The notes under the pieces were generated by a model. The model made no database searches. It was given only the letters and a program-made list of their open reading frames with translations, and had not been told where the DNA came from. Source: Bacteroidaceae bacterium (GTDB lineage: Bacteria; Bacteroidota; Bacteroidia; Bacteroidales; Bacteroidaceae). From it: a stretch of DNA of 8,200 bases. The translations under genes were made by a program, and so were the position numbers. The stretch is taken from positions 1 to 8,200 of the forward strand of contig JAFZUB010000056.1 of NCBI GenBank assembly GCA_017618515.1, written 5' to 3'. This document shows positions 1 through 6,107 of this stretch, piece after piece (position 1 is the first letter of the stretch; the number at the start of each line of letters is the position of its first letter).

Positions 1-1
1 C

Positions 2-1021
2 CGCAAGACTGACACATTCATTGAACTGTACGAGCGTGCCAACATTGCCAACAATGCCAAGGCCGACCTGTTTATCTCTGTCCATACCAACTCCACCGCA
101 TCGGGCAACACTGCCAGAGGATCGGAGACCTACTCCCTATCGCTGGAGAGAGCCACTGCCAATCTGGAGGTGGTAAAGCGCGAGAACTCTGTAATTCAGT
201 ATGAGACCAACCGCCAGCGCTATACCGCCATGACCGTGGAGAACACGATAATGAACGAGATAATACAGAGCAACAATATGCGCACCAGTGCTCTCTTTGC
301 CAAGAGCATACAGGATGAATATGTAAACGTGGGCCGACCCAACAAGGGCGTGCATCAGGCAGGATTCCTGGTGCTGCGCAAGACCGCCATGCCCAGTGTG
401 CTGACAGAGCTCGGCTTCATCAACACTCCGAGCGAAGAGGCATACCTCAACTCCGAGCAGGGCATCACGGAGCTTGCCACCTGTATCTACAACGCTTTCC
501 GCAAGTATATCTCCCCCATCCTGCGTGGAGTGGATGCCCCCGTTGTGCAGCCGGAGCCTGACGAGAAGCCTGCATTCGAGGCCCCGGTGGATGTGCCGGA
601 CGCCAACGAGGTAAAGCCTCAGCCCCAGCCTCAACCTAAGACACAGCCGCAGGCTCCCGCACAGACCAAGCCTGCCACTCAGCCGCAGACTGCCCAGCCA
701 CAAACACCGACTCCTGCCAAGAAGCCTGCAAACAGCGATGGCAAATATGAGTTCAAGGTGCAGATATGTGCCTCCTCACGCAACCTACGCCCGGACAGTG
801 AGCAGTTCAAAGGGCTGAAAGGCATTGAGAGCCATCCCGTCACCATCAACGGACGCCAACAGTATATCCACACCTACGGCTCCACTACGAGCTATGCCGC
901 CATCAAGGATGTGCAGACCAAGATAAAGGATAAGTTTGCCGACTGCTTCATTGTGGTGTTCAAAGACGGGCAGCGCATAGTCGGCGACGAGGCAAACCAA
1001 GCTAAGAAAAAGCAACCGTAA
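2..1021 (+). CDS. N-acetylmuramoyl-L-alanine amidase (Amidase_3) with C-terminal SPOR domain, 5' truncated
   Basis: This is a periplasmic peptidoglycan hydrolase that cleaves the amide bond between N-acetylmuramic acid and L-alanine. The 5' end lies outside the window, and the open frame runs back to position 2. Visible Amidase_3 features are ERANIAN..KADLFISVHTN, where the His at 83-85 is the expected third zinc ligand, then GSETY, ENSVI, and MPSVLTELGFIN, whose Glu at 407-409 is the expected catalytic residue. The first His and Glu ligands would lie upstream of the window. Positions 535-735 encode a Pro/Gln/Lys/Thr-rich linker, apparently flexible. Positions 742-985 encode a SPOR-like domain (KYEFKVQICASS ... 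FIVVFKDGQ), a fold that in this family binds denuded septal peptidoglycan. It ends 5 nt before the mlaD-like gene and is probably co-transcribed with it. The family call is firm. A role in daughter-cell separation is inferred. Confidence 0.93.
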   Translation, partial: RKTDTFIELYERANIANNAKADLFISVHTNSTASGNTARGSETYSLSLERATANLEVVKRENSVIQYETNRQRYTAMTVENTIMNEIIQSNNMRTSALFAKSIQDEYVNVGRPNKGVHQAGFLVLRKTAMPSVLTELGFINTPSEEAYLNSEQGITELATCIYNAFRKYISPILRGVDAPVVQPEPDEKPAFEAPVDVPDANEVKPQPQPQPKTQPQAPAQTKPATQPQTAQPQTPTPAKKPANSDGKYEFKVQICASSRNLRPDSEQFKGLKGIESHPVTINGRQQYIHTYGSTTSYAAIKDVQTKIKDKFADCFIVVFKDGQRIVGDEANQAKKKQP

Positions 1022-1026
1022 ACGAC

Positions 1027-1971
1027 ATGAAATTCTTCACCAAAGAAGTAAAGATAGCTCTCGCTGCTATATGCACAATAGCATTGCTCATATACGGCAT
1101 CAACTTTCTGAAAGGCATCAACATCTTCCAGAGCAACAGCCTGTACTACGTAGCATTCAACGACATCAGCGGACTGGCTGAATCCAACCCCGTCTATGCC
1201 AACGGCTATCGCATAGGCACAGTGCGCACCATTCACTATGACTACGAGCATCCGGGCAGCAAGGTGTATGTGGGAGTGGATGTGGAAGACAACATGCACA
1301 TCACCGAGGGCAGCTATGCAGAGCTTGATGCACAGATGCTGGGCGGCGTGACCATGAATATCATACTGGGAGCCTCCCCCAAAGCCCTGCTTCCAGGCGA
1401 CACCATACCCGGCGGTCCCCATGTCGGGGCTCTCGACCAGGCAGCAAACCTTATGCCCAAGCTGCAGACTATGATGCCAAAGCTCGACTCCATCCTCGCC
1501 GGCATCAACGCCATAGTCAACAATCCTGCTATGCAGCAGACACTGCATAATGCATCTGCCCTCACTGAGGAGTTGCGCATCACCAACCGCAACCTCAACA
1601 CTCTCATGACCGGCAACATCAACACCATCACCAGCAACCTCAAGCCAACCACTGAGCACCTCAAGAGCATCACCCAGAAGCTTGACGAGATAGACTATGT
1701 CAACACGGTTAACTCTATCAACCACACCCTCGCCGGACTGCAGGACTTCACCGACAAGCTCAACAACAGCGTAACGCCTGCCCTCAATTCGCTCAACAAT
1801 CCCAATTCCACACTCGGATTGCTGATGAACGACCGCACCCTCTACGACAACCTCAACAACACGGCCACCGCCGCCGATTCGTTGCTCAACAATCTGAGGG
1901 AGCATCCCAAGCGTTACGTACACTTTTCCATCTTCGGAAAGAAGGAAAAAGCGCCTGCGGCTGATAAATAA
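1027..1971 (+). CDS. MlaD/MCE-family lipid-transport protein
   Basis: This 314-residue protein has a short cytoplasmic start, one membrane segment at about residues 8-28 (IALAAICTIALLIYGI), an MCE domain at about 38-115 (LYYVAFNDISGLAESNPVYANGYRIGTV ... GGVTMNI) and a long, mostly helical periplasmic C-terminal half. MCE proteins of this type form hexameric rings that carry phospholipids between the inner and outer membranes, with an MlaF/MlaE-like ABC transporter encoded elsewhere. The C-terminus has a conserved-looking end (LLNNLREHPKRYVHFSIFGKK). The ATG at 1027 follows the amidase stop by 5 nt, and the membrane segment begins just after it, which supports this start. There is no signal peptidase II lipobox. 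The family is clear. The exact lipid substrate is not visible. Pairing with an amidase suggests an envelope-maintenance operon, which is inference. Confidence 0.92.
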   Translation: MKFFTKEVKIALAAICTIALLIYGINFLKGINIFQSNSLYYVAFNDISGLAESNPVYANGYRIGTVRTIHYDYEHPGSKVYVGVDVEDNMHITEGSYAELDAQMLGGVTMNIILGASPKALLPGDTIPGGPHVGALDQAANLMPKLQTMMPKLDSILAGINAIVNNPAMQQTLHNASALTEELRITNRNLNTLMTGNINTITSNLKPTTEHLKSITQKLDEIDYVNTVNSINHTLAGLQDFTDKLNNSVTPALNSLNNPNSTLGLLMNDRTLYDNLNNTATAADSLLNNLREHPKRYVHFSIFGKKEKAPAADK

Positions 1972-1972
1972 G

Positions 1973-1991
1973 AAAGTGCACAAAAGTGCAC
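1973..1991 (+). repeat. Tandem 10-bp repeat and hairpin (GTGCAC-AAAA-GTGCAC)
   Basis: AAAGTGCAC occurs at 1973-1981 and again at 1983-1991, exactly 10 bp (one helical turn) apart. Because GTGCAC is self-complementary, the two copies can also pair as a 6-bp stem with an AAAA loop (1976-1991). It begins 2 nt after the MCE stop codon and lies 14 bp upstream of the DnaA box. No run of T follows directly, so it is not a convincing intrinsic terminator. It could be a 3' end-protecting hairpin for the upstream mRNA or an operator in front of dnaA. Its function is unknown. Confidence 0.55.
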
Positions 1992-2004
1992 CTGCTCTTT
2001 ACAC

Positions 2005-2013
2005 TTATCCACA
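2005..2013 (+). promoter_or_regulatory. DnaA box (TTATCCACA) upstream of dnaA
   Basis: The nine bases match the high-affinity DnaA box consensus exactly. The site lies 121 bp before the dnaA start and about 45 bp upstream of the proposed -33 element, a position suited to autoregulation of dnaA. The following stretch (2015-2056) is AT-rich. I found only this one full-consensus box in the intergenic region, so it is not enough to call an origin of replication. Confidence 0.65.
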
Positions 2014-2058
2014 ACCTAAAACTTTTTTTATACATTTCTGAAAATATCTCAATTTGTG

Positions 2059-2090
2059 TTTGCGTGATTCAAAAAAAAATCGCAAATTTG
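2059..2090 (+). promoter_or_regulatory. Candidate Bacteroidetes-type promoter of dnaA
   Basis: The Bacteroidetes primary sigma factor recognises TTTG (-33) and TAnnTTTG (-7), usually about 19-20 bp apart. Here TTTG is at 2059-2062 and CAAATTTG at 2083-2090, with 20 bp between them. The -7 element differs from consensus only in its first base. A run of nine A residues (2071-2079) lies in the spacer. Initiation would fall near 2096-2098, leaving a leader of about 30 nt before the ATG at 2126. This also argues against starting dnaA at the in-frame TTG at 2054, which lies upstream of this promoter's start point. Confidence 0.55.
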
Positions 2091-2125
2091 CACTTCCTTT
2101 CGCAATCCAAGAAAACACAAGTGAG

Positions 2126-3451
2126 ATGACAACCGACACCCAGAAATGGCAAGAAGTGCTTGAGGCTATCCGTCCGCGGATTTCTCAAGACACTTTCTCT
2201 ACGTGGTTTGAGCATATCACCTTCTTGGGAGTAAAGGACAACAAGGTAAAGCTTGAGGTTCCCAACAATTTCTTTTACGAGTATCTGGTAGAGCATTTCG
2301 GCCAGATGCTGCTGGTGGAGGCTAACAAAGTGTTTGATGTTGCTGACGTCAGCATCCAGTTGAAGGAAGACAGCAAGCAGGCTGACTCCCCCACCGAAAA
2401 CAAACCCGCAGAGGCAAAGCCTGTGTTCAACACTCACCTCAACCACGCCTACACCTTCGACAACTTTATCAAGGGAGAAGCCAACAAGCTGGCGCGCTCC
2501 ATAGCCATCACCATTGCCACCAAACCGATGCAGACAGCCTTCAATCCGCTCTTCATATATGGAGACTCTGGCGTAGGCAAGTCGCATCTGGTCAACGCGA
2601 TAGGCCTCAAAATGGTGGAGGACAATCCCGACAAGCGCGTGCTCTATGTCTCTGCCCACGACTTCCTGATTCAATACACCGACTCTGTGCCTAAAAACAA
2701 GTTCAACGATTTTATGTATTTCTACCAGTCGATCGACTGCCTCATCGTTGACGATATCCATGACATCTCGGGAAAGCTTAAAACACAGGAAGCCCTCTTC
2801 TACATCTTCAACCACCTGCAGCGCAACGGCCGTCAGATAATCTTCACCTCCGACAAGGCTCCGTCGATGCTGCAAGGCTTTGAGGAGAGAGTCAGCTCAC
2901 GCTTTGTGATGGGAGCCACGGCAGAACTGCAGCGCCCCGATGAGCAACTGCGCCGCAACATCCTCAAAGCCAAGATACGAAAAAACCAGCTCAACATCCC
3001 CAAGAACGTTATCGACTACATAGCTACCAACGTTACTGACAATGTGCGTGACTTGGAGGGCGTAATCAACTCACCGCTCCTTCAGTCCATAGTCAGCGAC
3101 TCAGAGATAACGCTAGAGATGACTGAGCAGATTGTATCGCGACTGGTGCGCCTGAAGGCTAAGACCATCACCCCCGAGCTGGTGGTCAACACTGTGTGCA
3201 AGCATTACAAGATAACGCACAAGGAAATCAACTCTGCCTCGCGCAAGGCCAATATTGTTAGGGCAAGGCAGACTGCCATGTATCTCATCCAGAAGCACAC
3301 CAACCTCAGCACCACGCAGATTGGCATCAACATTGGCCGTCGCGACCACACCACGGTGATTCACGCTTGCCGTCAGGCTGATTTGAGAATTAAGACAACG
3401 CCTGGCTACAAAGAGGAGATTCGCGTCATTGAGCAGGAAATGACGAAGTGA
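2126..3451 (+). CDS. dnaA: Chromosomal replication initiator protein DnaA
   Basis: DnaA is the AAA+ ATPase that binds DnaA boxes, melts the origin and loads the helicase. The protein has 441 residues from the ATG at 2126. Domain I covers about 1-80 (WQEVLEAIRPRISQDTFSTWF), followed by a short, charged domain II linker at about 80-105. Domain III has Walker A GDSGVGKS at residues 146-153, Walker B IVDD with Asp209-Asp210, a sensor I TSD, the EERVSSRF arginine-finger segment and sensor II NVRDLEG. Domain IV carries the DnaA signature GRRDHTTV at residues 404-411. Walker A ends in Ser instead of the usual Thr, a conservative change. An upstream in-frame TTG at 2054 would add 24 residues, but it precedes the proposed transcription start and the extension does not look like DnaA. 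The gene's last 46 nt overlap the convergent ispH. A perfect DnaA box upstream suggests autoregulation. Confidence 0.98.
   Translation: MTTDTQKWQEVLEAIRPRISQDTFSTWFEHITFLGVKDNKVKLEVPNNFFYEYLVEHFGQMLLVEANKVFDVADVSIQLKEDSKQADSPTENKPAEAKPVFNTHLNHAYTFDNFIKGEANKLARSIAITIATKPMQTAFNPLFIYGDSGVGKSHLVNAIGLKMVEDNPDKRVLYVSAHDFLIQYTDSVPKNKFNDFMYFYQSIDCLIVDDIHDISGKLKTQEALFYIFNHLQRNGRQIIFTSDKAPSMLQGFEERVSSRFVMGATAELQRPDEQLRRNILKAKIRKNQLNIPKNVIDYIATNVTDNVRDLEGVINSPLLQSIVSDSEITLEMTEQIVSRLVRLKAKTITPELVVNTVCKHYKITHKEINSASRKANIVRARQTAMYLIQKHTNLSTTQIGINIGRRDHTTVIHACRQADLRIKTTPGYKEEIRVIEQEMTK
3406..3451. other. Convergent overlap of the dnaA and ispH 3' ends
   Basis: The dnaA stop (TGA, 3449-3451) lies 46 nt beyond the ispH stop (TAG on the minus strand, 3406-3408), so both strands are coding here. 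The DnaA side encodes its normal last residues (..[12 protein letters not shown]). The IspH side encodes a tail beyond the conserved WLMEQ, so the overlap probably arose by extension of ispH. No terminator hairpin separates the two genes. Confidence 0.85.
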
Positions 3452-4296
3452 AGACACTGTTCCATCAACCATTTAGGAGTGGACGTCGCGCCACATATTC
3501 CCAGCGACTCTATGTCTTCAAGCATTGAAGGCTTGATATCGTCAGGGCCCTCCACAAAATAAGAACGCGGATTTACCGACAGACAAGCATCATAGAGCAC
3601 ACGGCCGTTGCTGCTCTTCTTGCCGCATACAAATATCACGGCATCGTGACGCGACGCAAACTCTATCATGCGCGGAATACGGTTGCTCACCTGGCGACAC
3701 ACAGTATCATAATACATAAAGGTGGCCTCTGGCTCTATGTGTTCGCGGATATACGACACTATCTTCTGAAACTCCTCCAGAGGCTGTGTGGTTTGTGAGA
3801 ACAGACGTATATCGCGACGGAAATCAAGCGTAGCTACATCCTCAGTATCGGAGAGCACAATGGCATGACCCTCTGTCTGCCCCACAAGGCCGAGCACCTC
3901 AGCATGGCCGGGCTTACCAAAGATGACTATCTGCGCATCGGGATTGCTCTCATACTCAGCTCTTATGCGACGCTGCAGCTGCAGCACCACAGGACAGGTG
4001 GCATCAATTATCTCTATGCCGTTAGCCTCAGCCGTGGCATAGGTGGCCGGCGGCTCACCATGGGCACGAAGCAGCACCTTGCCACCTCTGAGCGAACGCA
4101 GCTGCTCATGGTCAATGGCCTGCAGTCCCAGCGAGCCAAGCCTCTCACACTCCTTGCCATTGTGCACAATGTCACCAAGGCAGTAGAGGCAATCGCTCCG
4201 CTGCAACTCTTCCTCGGCCTTGCTTATGGCAGTGGTCACTCCAAAGCAAAAGCCTGAATTCTCGTCAATCTCGATTTTAATCTTTGATGCGCTCAT
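3406..4296 (-). CDS. ispH: 4-hydroxy-3-methylbut-2-enyl diphosphate reductase IspH
   Basis: IspH is the last enzyme of the MEP isoprenoid pathway. It reduces HMBPP to IPP and DMAPP with a [4Fe-4S] cluster. The three cluster cysteines are visible: Cys17 (GFCFGV), Cys101 (DATCPVV) and Cys200 ([10 protein letters not shown]). Substrate-binding histidines are at 45 (VHNGKE), 79 (RAHGEPP) and 131 (KPGHAEV), with the essential acid-site Glu133 and the SQTTQP segment at 167-172. The protein has 296 residues from the ATG at 4294-4296, which overlaps the 3' end of cmk by 20 nt and implies translational coupling. The frame is open further upstream, but that part reads through cmk antiframe sequence. 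After the conserved [12 protein letters not shown] (to residue 280), a 16-residue tail (CLHFVISC...) runs into the opposite strand of dnaA and stops at 3406. The product feeds the prenyl synthetase encoded at 6917. Confidence 0.96.
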   Translation of the reverse strand: MSASKIKIEIDENSGFCFGVTTAISKAEEELQRSDCLYCLGDIVHNGKECERLGSLGLQAIDHEQLRSLRGGKVLLRAHGEPPATYATAEANGIEIIDATCPVVLQLQRRIRAEYESNPDAQIVIFGKPGHAEVLGLVGQTEGHAIVLSDTEDVATLDFRRDIRLFSQTTQPLEEFQKIVSYIREHIEPEATFMYYDTVCRQVSNRIPRMIEFASRHDAVIFVCGKKSSNGRVLYDACLSVNPRSYFVEGPDDIKPSMLEDIESLGICGATSTPKWLMEQCLHFVISCSMTRISSL

Positions 4297-4969
4297 TGTA
4301 GAGGGCAAACAGCATGGCAGACTGCTCGGCGCGTGTAAGGTTGGTATTGTCAAGCACCACTGCGTCATCAGCCTGACGCAACGGACTCACTTCGCGGTGA
4401 GAGTCAATATAATCGCGCTCCTCAAGATTGCGGAGCACCTCCTCTATAGTCACGTCCTCACCCTTGCCCTTCAGCTCCAAGTAACGGCGTTGTGCTCTTA
4501 CCTGCGGCAGCGCAGTAACAAAAATCTTCATCTCAGCATTGGGAAAGACTGTGGTGCCGATATCGCGGCCATCCATCACAATGCCGCCTTGCTCACCCAT
4601 CGCCTGCTGCTGCTTCACCATCTCAGTGCGCACAAAAGGCAGCGCAGCAATGATGCTCACTCTGTCCGATACCTCCATGTTGCGTATCTCGCCCTCCACG
4701 TTCTCACCGTTGAGAAACGTCTCGGCCTGTCCCAGCTCTGGATTGTATTTCTGGGTCACAGTGGCAGTGGCCAGCAACTTGCGCAAGCCATCATCGTCCA
4801 CCTTACCCTCACTGTCAAACAAGTTAGCCCTCAGGGCCATCAGAGTCACAGCACGATACATGGCACCAGTGTCCACAAAGGTATAACCTACGCGGGCAGC
4901 AAGCTCCTTAGCCATAGTGCTCTTGCCACACGAGGAGTAGCCGTCGAAAGCAATTGTTATCTTCTTCAT
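4277..4969 (-). CDS. cmk: (d)CMP kinase
   Basis: Cytidylate kinase phosphorylates CMP and dCMP with ATP in the cytoplasm. The protein has 230 residues. The P-loop is GYSSCGKS at residues 10-17. DTGAMYRA at 33-40, the [11 protein letters not shown] segment at 95-105 and [12 protein letters not shown] at 132-143 form the nucleotide-monophosphate site. The [23 protein letters not shown] segment near the C-terminus matches the lid and its neighbour. The length fits the bacterial long form, which carries the CMP-binding insertion. It starts 6 nt after the porQ stop and its last 20 nt overlap the ispH start, so the three genes form one tight transcription unit. The order porQ-cmk-ispH matches my recollection of Porphyromonas gingivalis (PG0602-PG0604 region). 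I could not check this here. Confidence 0.96.
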   Translation of the reverse strand: MKKITIAFDGYSSCGKSTMAKELAARVGYTFVDTGAMYRAVTLMALRANLFDSEGKVDDDGLRKLLATATVTQKYNPELGQAETFLNGENVEGEIRNMEVSDRVSIIAALPFVRTEMVKQQQAMGEQGGIVMDGRDIGTTVFPNAEMKIFVTALPQVRAQRRYLELKGKGEDVTIEEVLRNLEERDYIDSHREVSPLRQADDAVVLDNTNLTRAEQSAMLFALYNERIKD

Positions 4970-4975
4970 ATCACA

Positions 4976-5953
4976 CTAAAAGCTATAGGAAACATTAAAC
5001 AGCAGCGAATTGGCATCTACATGATATTTGGCGTACGACACACCAACCTTCACCTTGTTGGTCAGCAAGCCTGCACCAAACGACAGTCCTGCTCCACGAC
5101 TGCTACCTGCAGCCTTCAGCTCATTGGCACGGCGGAAGTTGTAGCCCGCAGCCACATAGATATTCTTCGTGGGCACAAAGTCTGCACCAATCACTATATG
5201 GTTGGTCAACTTGCGACCAAAGCTGCTCTTGCCCTTGGGGTTGTAGTAATAATGGTTGCTCCAGCGCGTAAGGTCCTTCAGCGTTATAGAGAAACGGAAC
5301 GGAGCGTGGGCCATCTTCTGCGTTACACCCACCTGCATATCAAACGGCAGGTTGTCCTTATGGTCATCGTGGAAAGAGGAGAGCTGCGCACCGATATTCT
5401 TCAGTGCTACGCCAAAGGAGAGACCCTTTGCCTCGTTGTCGTAGTGCATGCCGAGGTCCACACTCACTGCCGTAGACGAATACTCGGCATACTTGGAGGT
5501 GATGAAGCGACCTGTGGCACCGCCCACCCAGTGGCCGCCCATCGTGTAGCTATACAAGGCTGAGATAGCAATATCCTTGGCCGAGAACTCACCGAGCACA
5601 TTGCCGTCCTCGTCAGTCTCGTCCATCTTGCCATAGTCAAACAACTGACCCGTAAGAGCCACGGTATGCCTCACACTGAAAACCTTCACAAAAGCTGCAC
5701 CCAATATCTTGGAGTCGGCCACATAGGTCTGATAGTCCAGATTGAGTGTGTTATCGTTCACGGCTGCTGCCTGCGCAGGGTTGGAGAAAACCAGAGTCGG
5801 GTCGTCAAGTTTCAGCGACACATTGTCACCACCAAGGGCTGCAACGTGTGCCGACATTGGAATCTTTAAAAAATTAAAAACAGACCCCGCTTCTTGGCCC
5901 AAAACAGCCATCGGTATCACAATAAGTGTTAAAAGAAATAAACCTTTTCGCAT
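4976..5953 (-). CDS. porQ: Type IX secretion system outer-membrane protein PorQ
   Basis: This 325-residue protein resembles PorQ of the Bacteroidetes type IX secretion system. PorQ works with PorU, PorV and PorZ in the cell-surface attachment complex, where it anchors PorZ. Residues 1-19 are a signal peptide (MRKGLFLLTLIVIPMAVLG) with likely cleavage near Gly19/Gln20. The mature start SVFNFLKIPMSAHVAALGGDNVS, with NPAQ downstream, is the typical beginning of PorV/PorQ-like beta-barrels. The rest alternates short hydrophobic strands with polar turns and ends in SYSF, an aromatic C-terminal residue as expected for outer-membrane barrels. It heads the operon with cmk and ispH. PorQ rather than PorV is chosen on N-terminal pattern, length and neighbours. 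Only this T9SS component is visible in the window. Confidence 0.88.
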   Translation of the reverse strand: MRKGLFLLTLIVIPMAVLGQEAGSVFNFLKIPMSAHVAALGGDNVSLKLDDPTLVFSNPAQAAAVNDNTLNLDYQTYVADSKILGAAFVKVFSVRHTVALTGQLFDYGKMDETDEDGNVLGEFSAKDIAISALYSYTMGGHWVGGATGRFITSKYAEYSSTAVSVDLGMHYDNEAKGLSFGVALKNIGAQLSSFHDDHKDNLPFDMQVGVTQKMAHAPFRFSITLKDLTRWSNHYYYNPKGKSSFGRKLTNHIVIGADFVPTKNIYVAAGYNFRRANELKAAGSSRGAGLSFGAGLLTNKVKVGVSYAKYHVDANSLLFNVSYSF

Positions 5954-5973
5954 CCTATCAACATTTTTCGCTA

Positions 5974-5981
5974 CAAAGTTA
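5974..5981 (-). promoter_or_regulatory. Candidate -7 element of the porQ-cmk-ispH promoter
   Basis: On the minus strand the sequence reads TAACTTTG, a full match to the Bacteroidetes -7 consensus TAnnTTTG, 20 bp upstream of the porQ ATG. The predicted leader would be only about 15 nt. No clear TTTG is present at the -33 distance (around 6001-6006), so this is a -7-only call. Confidence 0.5.
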
Positions 5982-6003
5982 CTCTAATTTCAAATAACTG
6001 ACG

Positions 6004-6011
6004 TAATTTTG
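6004..6011 (+). promoter_or_regulatory. Candidate -7 element of the tonB-prenyl synthetase-tatD promoter
   Basis: TAATTTTG matches the Bacteroidetes -7 consensus TAnnTTTG exactly. Initiation would be near 6017-6019, giving a leader of about 90 nt that contains the inverted repeat at 6051-6069. No TTTG is seen at the expected -33 position (about 5980-5984), which instead coincides with the end of the opposing porQ -7 element. Confidence 0.5.
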
Positions 6012-6050
6012 CGCTCGCAAAACCATATTTACATATAAAATAACGCGAGA

Positions 6051-6069
6051 ATTATCATTTTATGATAAT
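6051..6069. promoter_or_regulatory. Perfect 8-bp inverted repeat (candidate operator or leader hairpin)
   Basis: ATTATCAT and ATGATAAT form a perfect inverted repeat around a TTT centre, 38 nt before the tonB GTG start and downstream of its proposed promoter. It could be a dyad operator or an mRNA hairpin. It contains the hexamers ATTATC and GATAAT known from Fur boxes, but in the reverse arrangement (ATTATC-N7-GATAAT), so I do not call it a Fur box. A T7 run follows only 10 nt later, which makes an intrinsic terminator unlikely. Confidence 0.5.
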
Positions 6070-6107
6070 ACGGGCGCAGTTTTTTTGAAGCAACAAACCC
6101 TTACTGA

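Noticed and set aside
892..1983. Minus-strand open frame of 363 codons opposite the amidase end and the MCE gene
   Set aside because: It is antisense to clear protein families and shows no recognisable motif. It is explained as a shadow frame.
1976..2000. Intrinsic terminator after the MCE gene
   Set aside because: The stem is short (6 bp) and is followed by CTGCTCTTT rather than a T-run.
2054..2125. Upstream TTG start for dnaA adding 24 residues
   Set aside because: The segment covers the A9 tract and the proposed -7 element and precedes the likely transcription start. The ATG at 2126 gives a normal DnaA N-terminus.
1972..2125. Origin of replication
   Set aside because: Only one full-consensus DnaA box was found, with no cluster. 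Adjacency to dnaA alone is not sufficient.
4297..4368. N-terminal extension of ispH to an ATG at 4368
   Set aside because: The extra 24 residues only read cmk in another frame. The ATG at 4296 leads straight into the conserved IspH start.
4220..5563. Long plus-strand open frame (447 codons) opposite cmk and porQ
   Set aside because: Its translation is rich in His, Leu and Val with no domain pattern. It lies antisense to two well-recognised genes, and moderate GC content makes such shadow frames common.
6014..6049. CTCGC...GCGAG stem in the tonB leader
   Set aside because: It has only five pairs around a 26-nt loop, with no extension possible on either side. This is within chance expectation.
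6051..6069. Canonical Fur box
   Set aside because: The hexamers are present but in outward order (ATTATC-N7-GATAAT) rather than GATAATGATAATCATTATC.
6051..6086. Intrinsic terminator or attenuator in the tonB leader
   Set aside because: The T7 run at 6080-6086 is 10 nt away from an AT-only stem, so it does not have terminator geometry.
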